A stretch of DNA of 64,000 nt from Actinophytocola xanthii (GCF_001921205.1 NZ_MSIE01000030.1:62001-126000); one strand, 5' to 3'; counted from the stretch's first letter, positions 24,692 through 33,026 are shown. Translations and numbers: made by a program. Notes: generated from the letters alone by a model not told the origin.

Positions 24692-26047
24692 TCACACGTT
24701 AGGGGCTAATGGCTCTGGAGTGCGCAGGCCGAGGGCGTGGCCGTAGCGGCTGAGCCGCATCGGCAGCGTCTGCTTGACCGACGGGCAGGCCGGCGTCCCC
24801 TCGCCCCAGACCAGGGGGCAGCTCCCACCGCAGATCGGGAAGATCGGGCAGGTCGGGCAGTAGGCCTCGGTGTCGCCGAGCAGGTGCTCGTTCCAGTCGT
24901 CGTAGCGACCGGGCGGGCGGATCCGCGGGGCCGGGAGCCGGGTCACATGACCCAGTGCCGTGTCCTCGCGGCCGGGCACCAGCGGCTGCTCGGTGCAGGA
25001 GTGCACCGCCCCGCCGGGGGCGATGACCTCGGCCCGCCGGTTCACCGCCACACACACCATGTGCTTGCGGGCGATGGGCAGCTCACTCCTGGTCAACCCG
25101 AACTCGGCGTAGGCGTCCAGCCACCGCCGTTCGATGTCGACGACGTCGGCCGGCGCGACCGCGTAGTCGGAGACGTCGTTGCCCCACTCGCGGACCAGCG
25201 CCGTGTAGAACCGGACCTTGGCGTCGGCCAGGCCGGCGTCGCGGGCGGCCCGCGCGAACTCGCGGTGCTCGTCCTGGTTCGCCCGACTGATGTTCGTGCG
25301 GATGCTGAACCGCAGCGCCGGCAGGTCGGTGGCGGCGCAGGCGGCCGCGATCGTCGAGGTGATGTGGTGGAAGCTGCCCCGGCCGCTCTTCAGCGGGCGT
25401 TGCGCGTCGTGCCGCGCCGGTGGCCCGTCCAGGGTGACCTCGAAGGAGGTGACCCGGCAGTCGCGGTGCAGCCGGCGGATCTTGTCCACGGTCAGCAGCG
25501 ACCCGTTGGTCACCATCTTGGCCGAGTAGGGGATGCCAGCGAACTCGCACACCGGGATGATGTCCGCCGACAGGTCGAGGATCTGGGCGTAGCCCATCAT
25601 CGGTTCGGCGCCGAACCAGCAGACGCCGACGCCGGTCGTCGCGGGGTCCTGCGCGGCCGCCGACAGCCGCGCCTTGACCGCGTCGCGGTGCTGCTCCCGT
25701 CTCGGCAGCCGGACGTGGTTCTGGCCGCAGTAGCCGCACCCCATGTTGCAGTACGCCGCGGGCATCAGGACGAACATGCGGTCGGTGTTGGCCGCGATCC
25801 GAGCGCGGTTCTCCTCGACGATCTCGCTGAACTCGTCCCGGGAGTCGGCGACGAGAATCCCGGCGGCGGCCATTTCGGCTCGTTCGTTCTCGGCGAGCAG
25901 GGCCGGCCGGTGCAGCAGGCGGTCGAGCACGTCGGTGCCGAGCAGGTAGACCTGACCCGAGGCGGTATGCAGCACGACGCGGACCCGCCTGCCGCCGTCG
26001 TCCATAAGCGTCTCGTCGGACAGGACCAGAAACTGACTCGCTCGCAT
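24692..26047 (-). CDS. Radical SAM/SPASM peptide-modifying enzyme
   Basis: The protein has 451 residues. Residues 1-85 are an N-terminal domain without cysteine, possibly a peptide-recognition module. The radical SAM cluster motif CNMGCGYC (Cys100, 104, 107) starts the barrel; CWFGAEPMM is the SAM-contacting GGEP-like strand. A SPASM-type tail supplies Cys332, 351, 397, 400, 406, 410 and 421, the last five in a C-x2-C-x5-C-x3-C-x10-C pattern able to hold auxiliary 4Fe-4S clusters. The gene directly follows a Cys-rich peptide gene on the same strand, the usual layout of RiPP maturases. The bond formed (thioether, cyclophane or other) cannot be read from sequence. Confidence 0.82.
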   Translation of the reverse strand: MRASQFLVLSDETLMDDGGRRVRVVLHTASGQVYLLGTDVLDRLLHRPALLAENERAEMAAAGILVADSRDEFSEIVEENRARIAANTDRMFVLMPAAYCNMGCGYCGQNHVRLPRREQHRDAVKARLSAAAQDPATTGVGVCWFGAEPMMGYAQILDLSADIIPVCEFAGIPYSAKMVTNGSLLTVDKIRRLHRDCRVTSFEVTLDGPPARHDAQRPLKSGRGSFHHITSTIAAACAATDLPALRFSIRTNISRANQDEHREFARAARDAGLADAKVRFYTALVREWGNDVSDYAVAPADVVDIERRWLDAYAEFGLTRSELPIARKHMVCVAVNRRAEVIAPGGAVHSCTEQPLVPGREDTALGHVTRLPAPRIRPPGRYDDWNEHLLGDTEAYCPTCPIFPICGGSCPLVWGEGTPACPSVKQTLPMRLSRYGHALGLRTPEPLAPNV

Positions 26048-26076
26048 GAGAGGCCCCCTGCCTCGTGTCGTGGGCC

Positions 26077-26115
26077 GGTGTGGGGCGCGGTCGTCCGACG
26101 TCGGCGCCCCACACC
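26077..26115 (-). terminator. Hairpin between precursor and radical SAM genes (probable attenuator)
   Basis: A perfect 12-bp inverted repeat (GGTGTGGGGCGC 26077-26088 with its complement at 26104-26115) and a 15-nt loop begin 5 bp after the precursor stop. In RiPP operons such a partial terminator would keep peptide message in excess over enzyme message. Confidence 0.55.
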
Positions 26116-26120
26116 AGGAC

Positions 26121-26345
26121 TCAGCAGCAACTGTCGTTGTTGGACTGTTGACAACAACCCCAGTTGGTCATCGCGACGTAGTCGCTCGACCCGGGTGTCA
26201 CGTTGGCGAGCACGCTCGAGCCGGCGGTGGTCGTCGACTCCGCGCTGGCCGTACCGGCGGTCAACATCGGTGCGACGGCGAGCGCGCCGGCCACGGCGGT
26301 GGTCGCGGCGAAGCGTTTGATGAACGTGTTCCGATCTTCGTTCAT
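26121..26345 (-). CDS. Cys-rich precursor peptide (putative RiPP substrate)
   Basis: The 74 residues start at ATG 26345 with a strong GGGAGGG ribosome site. Residues 1-35 look like a Sec signal: basic FIKRF, a hydrophobic run ALAVAPMLTA and a TASA-ES cleavage site. Residues 36-60 are Ser/Thr/Gly rich. The tail NWGCC-QQSNNDS-CC ends the protein with two vicinal cysteine pairs (Cys64-65 and Cys73-74) after a Trp. All four cysteines are in the last 11 residues, as expected of a modified core. It resembles no RiPP family I can name. The signal peptide and lack of a transporter gene suggest Sec export after or without modification. Confidence 0.7.
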   Translation of the reverse strand: MNEDRNTFIKRFAATTAVAGALAVAPMLTAGTASAESTTTAGSSVLANVTPGSSDYVAMTNWGCCQQSNNDSCC

Positions 26346-26404
26346 CGAGTTCCCTCCCTTCCCTTCTTCGGGTGGACATGTGGGAGGGATGGAACTCAGT
26401 TCGA

Positions 26405-26432
26405 CTGGACGGCCACTGGACATCGCCTGGAC
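26405..26432 (-). promoter_or_regulatory. Three 11-bp-spaced direct repeats upstream of the peptide gene
   Basis: On the minus strand GTCCAG occurs three times at exactly 11-bp intervals (plus-strand CTGGAC at 26405, 26416 and 26427), 60-87 bp before the precursor ATG. One repeat per helical turn is the layout of activator sites such as SARP boxes (heptamers with 4-bp spacers). A convincing -10 is not seen; TTCCAT at about the right distance is the best candidate. Confidence 0.45.
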
Positions 26433-26454
26433 ATGGCTTGCCGGCGAGCGGTGT

Positions 26455-27936
26455 TCAGGGGCGGGGCCAGATGTCGAGGGAGGCGTAGTGGCGTTCGGCC
26501 GCGTCCCAGCTGGGTGCGGCGGGGGTGGGCAGGTAGGTACGGGTGTCCAGGGAGCGGGCGACCAGCTCCCGCATCGCCCACCGGTCGGGGAGGTCGGCGC
26601 CCAGGGCTCGGGCCTGGACCAGGACGTTGCCCAGCGCGGCCGACTCGACGGGGCCGGCGACCACCGGCAGGCCGCAGGCGTCCGCGGTCAGCGCGCAGAG
26701 CAGCTCGTTGTGGGTCCCGCCGCCGACGAGGTGCACGACCTCCAGGGGGCGGTCGGTCAGCTCGGCGAGGCCGCGGACCGCCCGGCGGTAGGCCATCGCG
26801 AGGCTCTCCAGTACACACCGGACCGTCTCGCCCGGCGTCGCCGGCGGGCGCTGGCCGGTGGCGGTGCAGGCCTCGGCGATCCGGGCCGGCATGTCGCCGG
26901 GCGGGAGGAACTCGGGCGCGTCGATGTCGACCAGCGGGCCGAAGGCGGGTGCCGCGGCCGCCGCGGCCAGCGCCGCCGGCAGGTCCACGGTGTTGCCGGC
27001 GGCCGCCCAGGTGCGCAGCGTCTCCGACAGCACCCACAGCCCCATGACGTTGCGCAGCAGCCGGACCGTGCCGTCCACCCCGGCCTCGTTGCTGAACCCG
27101 GCCAGCCTGGCTGGCTCGGTGAGCAGCGGCTCGGTCAGCTCCACCCCGACCAGCGACCAGGTTCCGGAGGAGATGAAGGCGAACGCGCTGTCCCGCCCGG
27201 CCGGCACGCCGAGCACGGCCGAGGCGGTGTCGTGCGAGCCCACCGCCACGACCGGCACCGGCGCCGCGGCGCCGATCTCCTCGGTCACCTCCGGCGTGGT
27301 CCGGCCGACCAGTTCGCCGGGGGAGCGCAGCGGCGGCAGCAGCCGGGGTGGGATGCCGACCCGTTCGGCGAGCCTGGTATCCCACTCCCGGCTCGTCGCG
27401 TCCAGCAGCCCGGTCGTGGAGGCGTTGGTCCGTTCGACGCCCACCGCGCCGGTCAACCAGTAGCCGAGCAGGTCGGGCAGCAGCAGCATCGTCTCCGCCG
27501 CTGCCAGCCGTGGACTGTCGCGTTCGGACACCAGCTGGTAGATCGTGTTGAACGGAAGCTCGCGCAGCCCGGTCACCCGGTACAGCTCCGCCGCGGACAC
27601 CGTGGCGTGCAGGGCGTCGGCCACCCCGTCGGTGCGGGAGTCCCGGTAGCAGACGGGGTTCCCGAGCAGCGTGCCCTCGGCGTCGAGCAGACCGTAGTCG
27701 ACGGCCCAGGAGTCGATCCCGATCCCGTCCACCGCTCCGGCGGCGCGCAGCCCCGCCAGCACCTCGCGGTGGATGCCGAGCACGTCCCAGAACAGGGTGC
27801 CGCCGGCCCGCACCGGCCCGTTGGGGAAGCGGTGCACCTCCTCCAGGCGCACTCCCGCCGGGCCCACCTCGCCGACCACGACCCGGCCGCTGGTCGCCCC
27901 GAGGTCGACGGCGGCCAGGCGCAGCGCGGCCGTCAC
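26455..27936 (-). CDS. rhaB: Rhamnulokinase
   Basis: The protein has 493 residues of the FGGY sugar-kinase family, phosphorylating L-rhamnulose to rhamnulose-1-phosphate with ATP. The N-terminal phosphate loop AAVDLGATSGRVVVG, the GIDSWAVDYGLLD strand with its catalytic Asp, the SSGTWSLVGVE adenosine region and the late VVHLVGGGTHNELLC motif are all typical of RhaB. GTG 27936 overlaps the stop of the upstream isomerase-like gene. It is the last gene of the rha operon; a 109-bp gap separates it from the peptide gene. Confidence 0.9.
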   Translation of the reverse strand: MTAALRLAAVDLGATSGRVVVGEVGPAGVRLEEVHRFPNGPVRAGGTLFWDVLGIHREVLAGLRAAGAVDGIGIDSWAVDYGLLDAEGTLLGNPVCYRDSRTDGVADALHATVSAAELYRVTGLRELPFNTIYQLVSERDSPRLAAAETMLLLPDLLGYWLTGAVGVERTNASTTGLLDATSREWDTRLAERVGIPPRLLPPLRSPGELVGRTTPEVTEEIGAAAPVPVVAVGSHDTASAVLGVPAGRDSAFAFISSGTWSLVGVELTEPLLTEPARLAGFSNEAGVDGTVRLLRNVMGLWVLSETLRTWAAAGNTVDLPAALAAAAAAPAFGPLVDIDAPEFLPPGDMPARIAEACTATGQRPPATPGETVRCVLESLAMAYRRAVRGLAELTDRPLEVVHLVGGGTHNELLCALTADACGLPVVAGPVESAALGNVLVQARALGADLPDRWAMRELVARSLDTRTYLPTPAAPSWDAAERHYASLDIWPRP

Positions 27937-29384
27937 GGCGCGACGACCGTGAGCTCCAGCCCGAGCAGGTCGGCGACCGCGGTCAGCTCGCCGACGCGGT
28001 GGCCGGTGCCCAGGGCCCAGTGGTGGCCCACACCCGAGGCCGACCATGCGTCGGTCCACTCGCCCGGGTCGCAGCCGAAGTCGACCCGCGAGGTGGTGTT
28101 GCCGATCCCCAGCAGCGGTCCGGGGACGACGGTGCCCTCGGCGGCGATCATCGTGAACGTGCCGTCGGCGCGCTGACCGAGGCCGAACGCGGTGACCGGC
28201 CCGTGCGCGACGTCGAACTCGACCGACACGCCCCAGCCGCGCTTGCCGTGCAGGACGTCGAGCCCGCGCAGCAGCGGCCGGCCCTGGCTGATCGCCAGGT
28301 GGGCCGGTCCGTCGTGGCCCATCTCGACGACGTTGTCGCGGAAGTTGAGCGCCTGGAACTCGGTGAACGAGCCACCGGCGCCGAGCCGGTCCAGGACCAG
28401 CATCGCGAGCGAGGTACGCAGCTCGAACTCGCCGCAGGCGGGGATGCCGCGCGCGGTGAGCAGCGACGCGCCCAGGATCAGGCCGGCGCCGACCCGCTCG
28501 TGGGTCTCCCCGTCGAGCCCGCGGTGGTAGTAGGCGAGCGAGTCCAGCCCGAAGTCCTCGACCAGCCGGTCCAGTGCGACCGAGACCCGGCAGGCCCAGC
28601 TCAGGTCCTCCTCGACGACGGAGGCGTCGAGGGTGAACAGCTCCCGCGCGAGGTCCACCCTGGCCGCGGTCTGCGCCTCGGTCGCCTTCTCGGCGCGGAC
28701 CCGGACGTCGTCGATCTCGAGGATCTCGACGTGCCCGCCGAACTGGGCGGTGACCAGCGTGGGGTCGGTGGCGACGTCCATCATGCCGGGGTAGAGGTGG
28801 CCGAGCAGCCCGTGCCGGCCGTGGCGCAGGGCGGCACGGACGCCGGCCGCCCGCACCCACCGCTCGATCCGCGCCCAGGCCCGCTCGTCCTCGAGGTAGC
28901 CCGACACCGACCGGAACTCCACGCCGCAGCGGCGGAACGCGTTGGCCATCTCCGGCAGTGGACAGGCACCGCAGTAGGCGAGCCAGGCGCCGGTGTCGAA
29001 CGTGGCGTGGTCCATCGCCTCGCTGGGCTGCAGGTTGATCAGCAGCACCGGCGCACCCGAGCGCTGGGCGACCGGCGCCAGCATCGAAGCGGTCATGTAG
29101 GTGGTGAGGAAGCCGACGATCAGGTCGCAGTCGGCGGCCCGCAGCCGCTCGGCGGCCGCCGCACCGTCGCGCTCGTCGGAGATGAACCCGACGTCGACGA
29201 CCTCGCAGGAAAGCCCGCCGAGCCGGGCCGAGACCCGTTCGGCCGAGCGGCGCAGCTGGGGGAGCAGGTCGGGGAACTGGGGCCAGTAGGCGCCGAGACC
29301 GCCGGCGACCAGGCCGACCCGCGTCCTGCGCGGGGTGATCCTGGCGAGGGCGGCCGACGCCGGCCGGTCGAGCGTGTCGGTCAT
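27933..29384 (-). CDS. L-fucose/L-arabinose isomerase-like protein
   Basis: The protein has 483 residues resembling the araA/fucI-related family: VGLVAGGLGAYWPQFP at the start, GFLTTYMTASM and NLQPSEAMDHATFDTG in the first Rossmann-like domain, and FDVAHGPVTAFGLGQ near the end. Candidate metal ligands include Glu and Asp in GLDGETHE and the late HH of GVGHHWALG. It lies inside the rha operon although a dedicated rhamnose isomerase is also present. It may isomerise a related 6-deoxy sugar or a non-canonical anomer. ATG 29384 follows GGAAGGAG. Confidence 0.7.
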   Translation of the reverse strand: MTDTLDRPASAALARITPRRTRVGLVAGGLGAYWPQFPDLLPQLRRSAERVSARLGGLSCEVVDVGFISDERDGAAAAERLRAADCDLIVGFLTTYMTASMLAPVAQRSGAPVLLINLQPSEAMDHATFDTGAWLAYCGACPLPEMANAFRRCGVEFRSVSGYLEDERAWARIERWVRAAGVRAALRHGRHGLLGHLYPGMMDVATDPTLVTAQFGGHVEILEIDDVRVRAEKATEAQTAARVDLARELFTLDASVVEEDLSWACRVSVALDRLVEDFGLDSLAYYHRGLDGETHERVGAGLILGASLLTARGIPACGEFELRTSLAMLVLDRLGAGGSFTEFQALNFRDNVVEMGHDGPAHLAISQGRPLLRGLDVLHGKRGWGVSVEFDVAHGPVTAFGLGQRADGTFTMIAAEGTVVPGPLLGIGNTTSRVDFGCDPGEWTDAWSASGVGHHWALGTGHRVGELTAVADLLGLELTVVAP

Positions 29385-29406
29385 GACACTCCTTCCGGAA
29401 GGGGGT

Positions 29407-31443
29407 TCAGCGCAGGAACGCGGCGGCCACGCCCCCGTCGACCGGGACGTGCAGCCCGGTGGTCAACACGAGGTCCCCGGCGGTGAGCGCGACGACCGCG
29501 GCCGCCACGTGCTCGGGGAGGACCTCCCGCTTGAGCAGGGTGCGCTTGGCGTAGAAGGCACCCAGCTCGGACTCGGGCACGCCGTAGACGGCGGCGCGCT
29601 GCGCCCCCCAGCCCTTGGCGAAGATCCCCGAGCCCCGCACGACGCCGTCGGGGTTGATCCCGTTGACGCGGATGCCGTGCTCGCCGAGCTCCGCGGCGAG
29701 CAGCCGGACCTGGTGTGCCTGGTCGGCCTTGGCCGCGCCGTAGGCGAGGTTGTTGGGTCCGGCGAACACCGCGTTCTTCGAGGAGATGTAGACGATGTCG
29801 CCGCCCATGCCCTGCTCGACCATCACCCGCGCGGCGGCCTGGGAGACCAGGAAGGAGCCCTTGGCCATCACGTCGTGCTGGAGGTCCCAGTCCCGCTCGG
29901 TGGTCTCCAGCAGCGACTTCGAGATCGACAGGCCGGCGTTGTTGACCACCAGGTCGAGCCCGCCGAACGCCAGCGCGGCCGCGGCGACCGCCTCCCGGAC
30001 GGCCTCGGCGTCGGTGACGTCGGCGGTGACCGCGAGGGCCCGGTCGGCCGACCCGATGCCCTCGGCGACGGCCTTCGCCGCCTCGGTGTCGAGGTCGGCG
30101 ACGACCACGCAGGCACCCTCGGCGCCGAGACGCTCGGCCACCGCGCGGCCGATGCCCGAGCCGGCACCGGTCACCAGTGCGACGCGCCCGGCCAGCGGTG
30201 CCGGGGCCGGCATGCGTCGCAGCTTCGCCTCCTCCAGCGCCCAGTACTCGATGCGGAACTTCTCCCGCTCGTCGATCGGCTGGTACCGCGACACCGACTC
30301 GGCGCCGCGCATCACGTTGATCGCGTTGACGTAGAACTCGCCGGCGACCCGCGCGGTCTGCTTGTTCCGCCCGAAGGAGAACATGCCCACCCCCGGCACC
30401 AGCACGATCGCCGGGTCCGCACCGCGCATTGGCGGGCTGTCCGGCTCGGCGTGCCGCTCATAGTAGGCCCGGTACTCCGCGCGGTAGGCCTCGTGCAGCT
30501 CCCGCAGGCGGGCCGCGACCTCCTCGACCGGTGCCGTCGCCGGCAGGTCCACCACCAGCGGGCGCACCTTGGTCCGCAGGAAGTGGTCCGGGCAGGACGT
30601 GCCGAGCGCCGCGAGCGGGCCGAGCTTCTCCCTGGCCAGGAAGTCGAGCACGACCTCGCTGTCGGTGAAGTGGCCGACCTGGCGGCTGTCGGTCGAGGCG
30701 AGCCCGCGGATCACCGGTGCCAGCTCCGCGGCCCTGGCCCGGCGCTCCCGCGTCGGCAGCGCCTCGAACCCGGGGACGACGGGCCCGAAGGGCTCGGCCG
30801 CGCCGCGCTCGGCGAGGAAGCGCTCCGCGGTGCGGATGATGTCCAGCGAGTTGGCTTCGCACTCGGCGGAGGTGTCGCCCCACGCGGTGATCCCGTGCCC
30901 GCCGAGGATGACCCCGATCGCCTGGGGGTTGGCGGCCTTGACCGCGGCGATGTCCAGCCCGAGCTGGAAACCGGGGCGGCGCCAGTCGACCCAGGCGACG
31001 CGGTCGCCGAAGCACTCCCGCGTCAGCGCCCTGCCGTCGGCCGCGGTCGCGAGCGCGATGCCCGAGTCCGGGTGCAGGTGGTCGACGTGGGTCGCGTCGA
31101 CCAGGCCGTGCATGGCCGTGTCGATCGACGGCGCCGCGCCGCCCCTGCCGTGCAGGCAGTAGTCGAACGCGGCGACCATCTCGTCCTCGCGCTCCACACC
31201 GGGGTAGACGTCGGTGAGCGCGCGCAGCCGGTCCAGCCGCAGCACGGCGAGCCCGGCCTCGGTCAGCGTGCCGAGGTCACCGCCCGACCCCTTCACCCAC
31301 AGCAGCTCGACCGGCTTGTCGGTGACCGGGTCGGTCGCCGTGCCCTTCGCGGAGGTGTTGCCGCCGGCGAAGTTCGTGTTGCGCGGGTCGGCGCCCAGCG
31401 CGTTGCTCCTGGCCACCAGTTCGGCCGCGGGTTCGGTGCTCAT
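29407..31443 (-). CDS. rhaEW: Bifunctional rhamnulose-1-phosphate aldolase / lactaldehyde dehydrogenase
   Basis: This 678-residue fusion has two parts. The N-terminal ~400 residues are a class II (zinc) aldolase of the fuculose/ribulose-phosphate type, with NTNFAGGNTSAKG for phosphate binding and HVDHLHPDSG plus GGHGITAWG for metal ligands. The C-terminal ~260 residues are a short-chain dehydrogenase with VTGAGSGIG and the YGAAK catalytic pair (preceded by SSKNAVF). By analogy with Bacillus subtilis RhaEW it would split rhamnulose-1-phosphate to DHAP and L-lactaldehyde and oxidise the latter. ATG 31443 is preceded by AGAGGG. Confidence 0.88.
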   Translation of the reverse strand: MSTEPAAELVARSNALGADPRNTNFAGGNTSAKGTATDPVTDKPVELLWVKGSGGDLGTLTEAGLAVLRLDRLRALTDVYPGVEREDEMVAAFDYCLHGRGGAAPSIDTAMHGLVDATHVDHLHPDSGIALATAADGRALTRECFGDRVAWVDWRRPGFQLGLDIAAVKAANPQAIGVILGGHGITAWGDTSAECEANSLDIIRTAERFLAERGAAEPFGPVVPGFEALPTRERRARAAELAPVIRGLASTDSRQVGHFTDSEVVLDFLAREKLGPLAALGTSCPDHFLRTKVRPLVVDLPATAPVEEVAARLRELHEAYRAEYRAYYERHAEPDSPPMRGADPAIVLVPGVGMFSFGRNKQTARVAGEFYVNAINVMRGAESVSRYQPIDEREKFRIEYWALEEAKLRRMPAPAPLAGRVALVTGAGSGIGRAVAERLGAEGACVVVADLDTEAAKAVAEGIGSADRALAVTADVTDAEAVREAVAAAALAFGGLDLVVNNAGLSISKSLLETTERDWDLQHDVMAKGSFLVSQAAARVMVEQGMGGDIVYISSKNAVFAGPNNLAYGAAKADQAHQVRLLAAELGEHGIRVNGINPDGVVRGSGIFAKGWGAQRAAVYGVPESELGAFYAKRTLLKREVLPEHVAAAVVALTAGDLVLTTGLHVPVDGGVAAAFLR

Positions 31444-31476
31444 GTCCCTCTTGTTCCTTGCTCCGGTATGGACGAA

Positions 31477-32643
31477 CTACGCGCCCCAGCCCGCCTGGGC
31501 TCCCTCGGCGCGCTCCTCCTCGATCCTGCGCTGGTACCCGCTGCGCCGGTAGGCGCCGACCGGGTCGGGGTCGAGCCCGGCGTCGGCGCGGACCTCGGCC
31601 AGCAGCGGTCGGACGTCGGTGTTGTAGGCGTCCATCAGCACAGCGTTGGCCTCCAGCACGTCCCCCGCCCGCTGGGCGGTGGCGAGCGCGTCCCGGTCGA
31701 CGAGCAGCGCCTTGGCCGTCGCCTCCTGCACGTTCATCACCGACCGGATCACGGCCGGGATCTTCTGCTCGATGTTGTGGCACTGGTCGAGCATGAACGC
31801 GATCCCGTAGGACGGGTCGAGCGCGTCCGCGCGGACGATCTCGTACATGATCCGGAACAGCTGGAACGGGTCGGCCGCGCCGACCATCAGGTCGTCGTCG
31901 GCGTAGAAGCGCGAGTTGAAGTCGAACGCGCCCAACCTGTTCTGGCGCAGCAGGAACGCCACTATGAACTCGATGTTCGTGCCGGGGGCGTGGTGGCCGG
32001 TGTCGATGCAGACCGTCGCCTTCGGACCGAGTTCGACGCAGTGCGCGTAGGACGTCCCCCAGTCCGGGATGTCGGTGGCGTAGAACGCCGGCTCGAACAG
32101 CTTGTACTCCAACAGGATCCGCTGCTCGTCGCCGAGCCGGTCGTAGGTCTCGCGCAGGGCGGCGGCGAGCCGGTCCTGGCGTTCGCGCAGGTCGTCCTGG
32201 CCGGGGTAGTTGATGCCGTCGGAGAACCAGAGCTTCAGGTCCCGCGATCCGGTGGCGTCCATGACGCCGATCGCGTCGAGCAGGTGGTCGGTCGCCTTGC
32301 GCCGGATGCCGGGGTCGGGGTTGGTGACCGAGCCGAGCTTGTAGTCGTCGTCCTGGAAGACGTTGGTGTTGATGGCGCCGATCCGCACGCCCAGGTCCTC
32401 GGCGTACCTGGTCAGCGCGCCGTAGTCGTCCACCCGGTCCCACGGGATGTGCAGCGCGACCGTTGGCGCGACACCGGTGTACTTGTGGACGGTCGCCGCG
32501 TCGGCGATCTTCTCCTCGGGCGAGCGCGGCACACCGGGCTGGGCGAACACCTTGAACCGGGTGCCGGAGTTCCCGTACGCCCAGGAGGGGGTCTCGATCG
32601 CCTGGCTCGCCAGGGATCGCTTCACAGCGGACAGGTCTGTCAC
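31477..32643 (-). CDS. rhaI: L-rhamnose isomerase (RhaI type)
   Basis: The protein has 388 residues with the TIM-barrel fold and metal residues of the Pseudomonas/actinobacterial RhaI group, distinct from E. coli RhaA. Conserved stretches are ALHIPWDRVDD, INTNVFQDDDYKLGS, LEYKLFEPAFYATD, CIDTGHHAPGTNIE and GAFDFNSRFYADDD. It converts L-rhamnose to L-rhamnulose. GTG 32643 lies 4 bp after the rhaM stop with no strong ribosome site, so translation is probably coupled. Confidence 0.9.
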   Translation of the reverse strand: MTDLSAVKRSLASQAIETPSWAYGNSGTRFKVFAQPGVPRSPEEKIADAATVHKYTGVAPTVALHIPWDRVDDYGALTRYAEDLGVRIGAINTNVFQDDDYKLGSVTNPDPGIRRKATDHLLDAIGVMDATGSRDLKLWFSDGINYPGQDDLRERQDRLAAALRETYDRLGDEQRILLEYKLFEPAFYATDIPDWGTSYAHCVELGPKATVCIDTGHHAPGTNIEFIVAFLLRQNRLGAFDFNSRFYADDDLMVGAADPFQLFRIMYEIVRADALDPSYGIAFMLDQCHNIEQKIPAVIRSVMNVQEATAKALLVDRDALATAQRAGDVLEANAVLMDAYNTDVRPLLAEVRADAGLDPDPVGAYRRSGYQRRIEEERAEGAQAGWGA

Positions 32644-32647
32644 GGGA

Positions 32648-33013
32648 TCACGCCGTTTCGTCGTCTGGTCGGTGGGAGGATCTGGCGAGCTGCTCGTCCA
32701 GGTTGAACACCGGGGTCAGCAGGCGGAAGCCCTCGTCGGGCGGACGCCCGTCGATGCCGGCGAAGAACTCGGCCATCTCGGCCTGCCATCGCCGGTTCAC
32801 GTCGGTCGCGGCCATCGCCGCCTGGGCCGCCTCGAGCGAGTCGGCCTCGACGTACCCGATCAGCAGGCCGTCCTCGTCGACGAACAGCGAGTAGTTGCGC
32901 CAGCCCGCGTCGCGCAGGGCGGTGAGCATCTCCGGCCACACCGCCCGGTGCCGTTCGGTGTACTCGGCCAACCGGTCGGGTCGGACCTGGAGGCGGAAGC
33001 AGTACCGAGCCAT
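32648..33013 (-). CDS. rhaM: L-rhamnose mutarotase
   Basis: The protein has 121 residues with the dimeric ferredoxin-like fold of RhaM. RLQVRPDRLAEYTERHRAVW supplies the active-site histidine and WRNYSLFVDEDGLLIGYVE the conserved Tyr. It interconverts alpha and beta anomers of L-rhamnose so that RhaI receives its preferred form. ATG 33013 follows GAAGGA. It is the first catabolic gene after the transporter genes, separated from them by a hairpin. Confidence 0.88.
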   Translation of the reverse strand: MARYCFRLQVRPDRLAEYTERHRAVWPEMLTALRDAGWRNYSLFVDEDGLLIGYVEADSLEAAQAAMAATDVNRRWQAEMAEFFAGIDGRPPDEGFRLLTPVFNLDEQLARSSHRPDDETA

Positions 33014-33026
33014 GGAGGGTCCTTCC

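Noticed and set aside
24692-26345. Assignment of the peptide pair to mycofactocin or SCIFF
   Set aside because: Mycofactocin peptide ends in IDGxxxxVY-like sequence and SCIFF has six spaced cysteines; neither fits a tail of two CC pairs.
26121-26423. 100-residue version of the precursor peptide
   Set aside because: The extra 26 residues would cover the ribosome site and lack signal-peptide character; ATG 26345 has a strong GGGAGGG.
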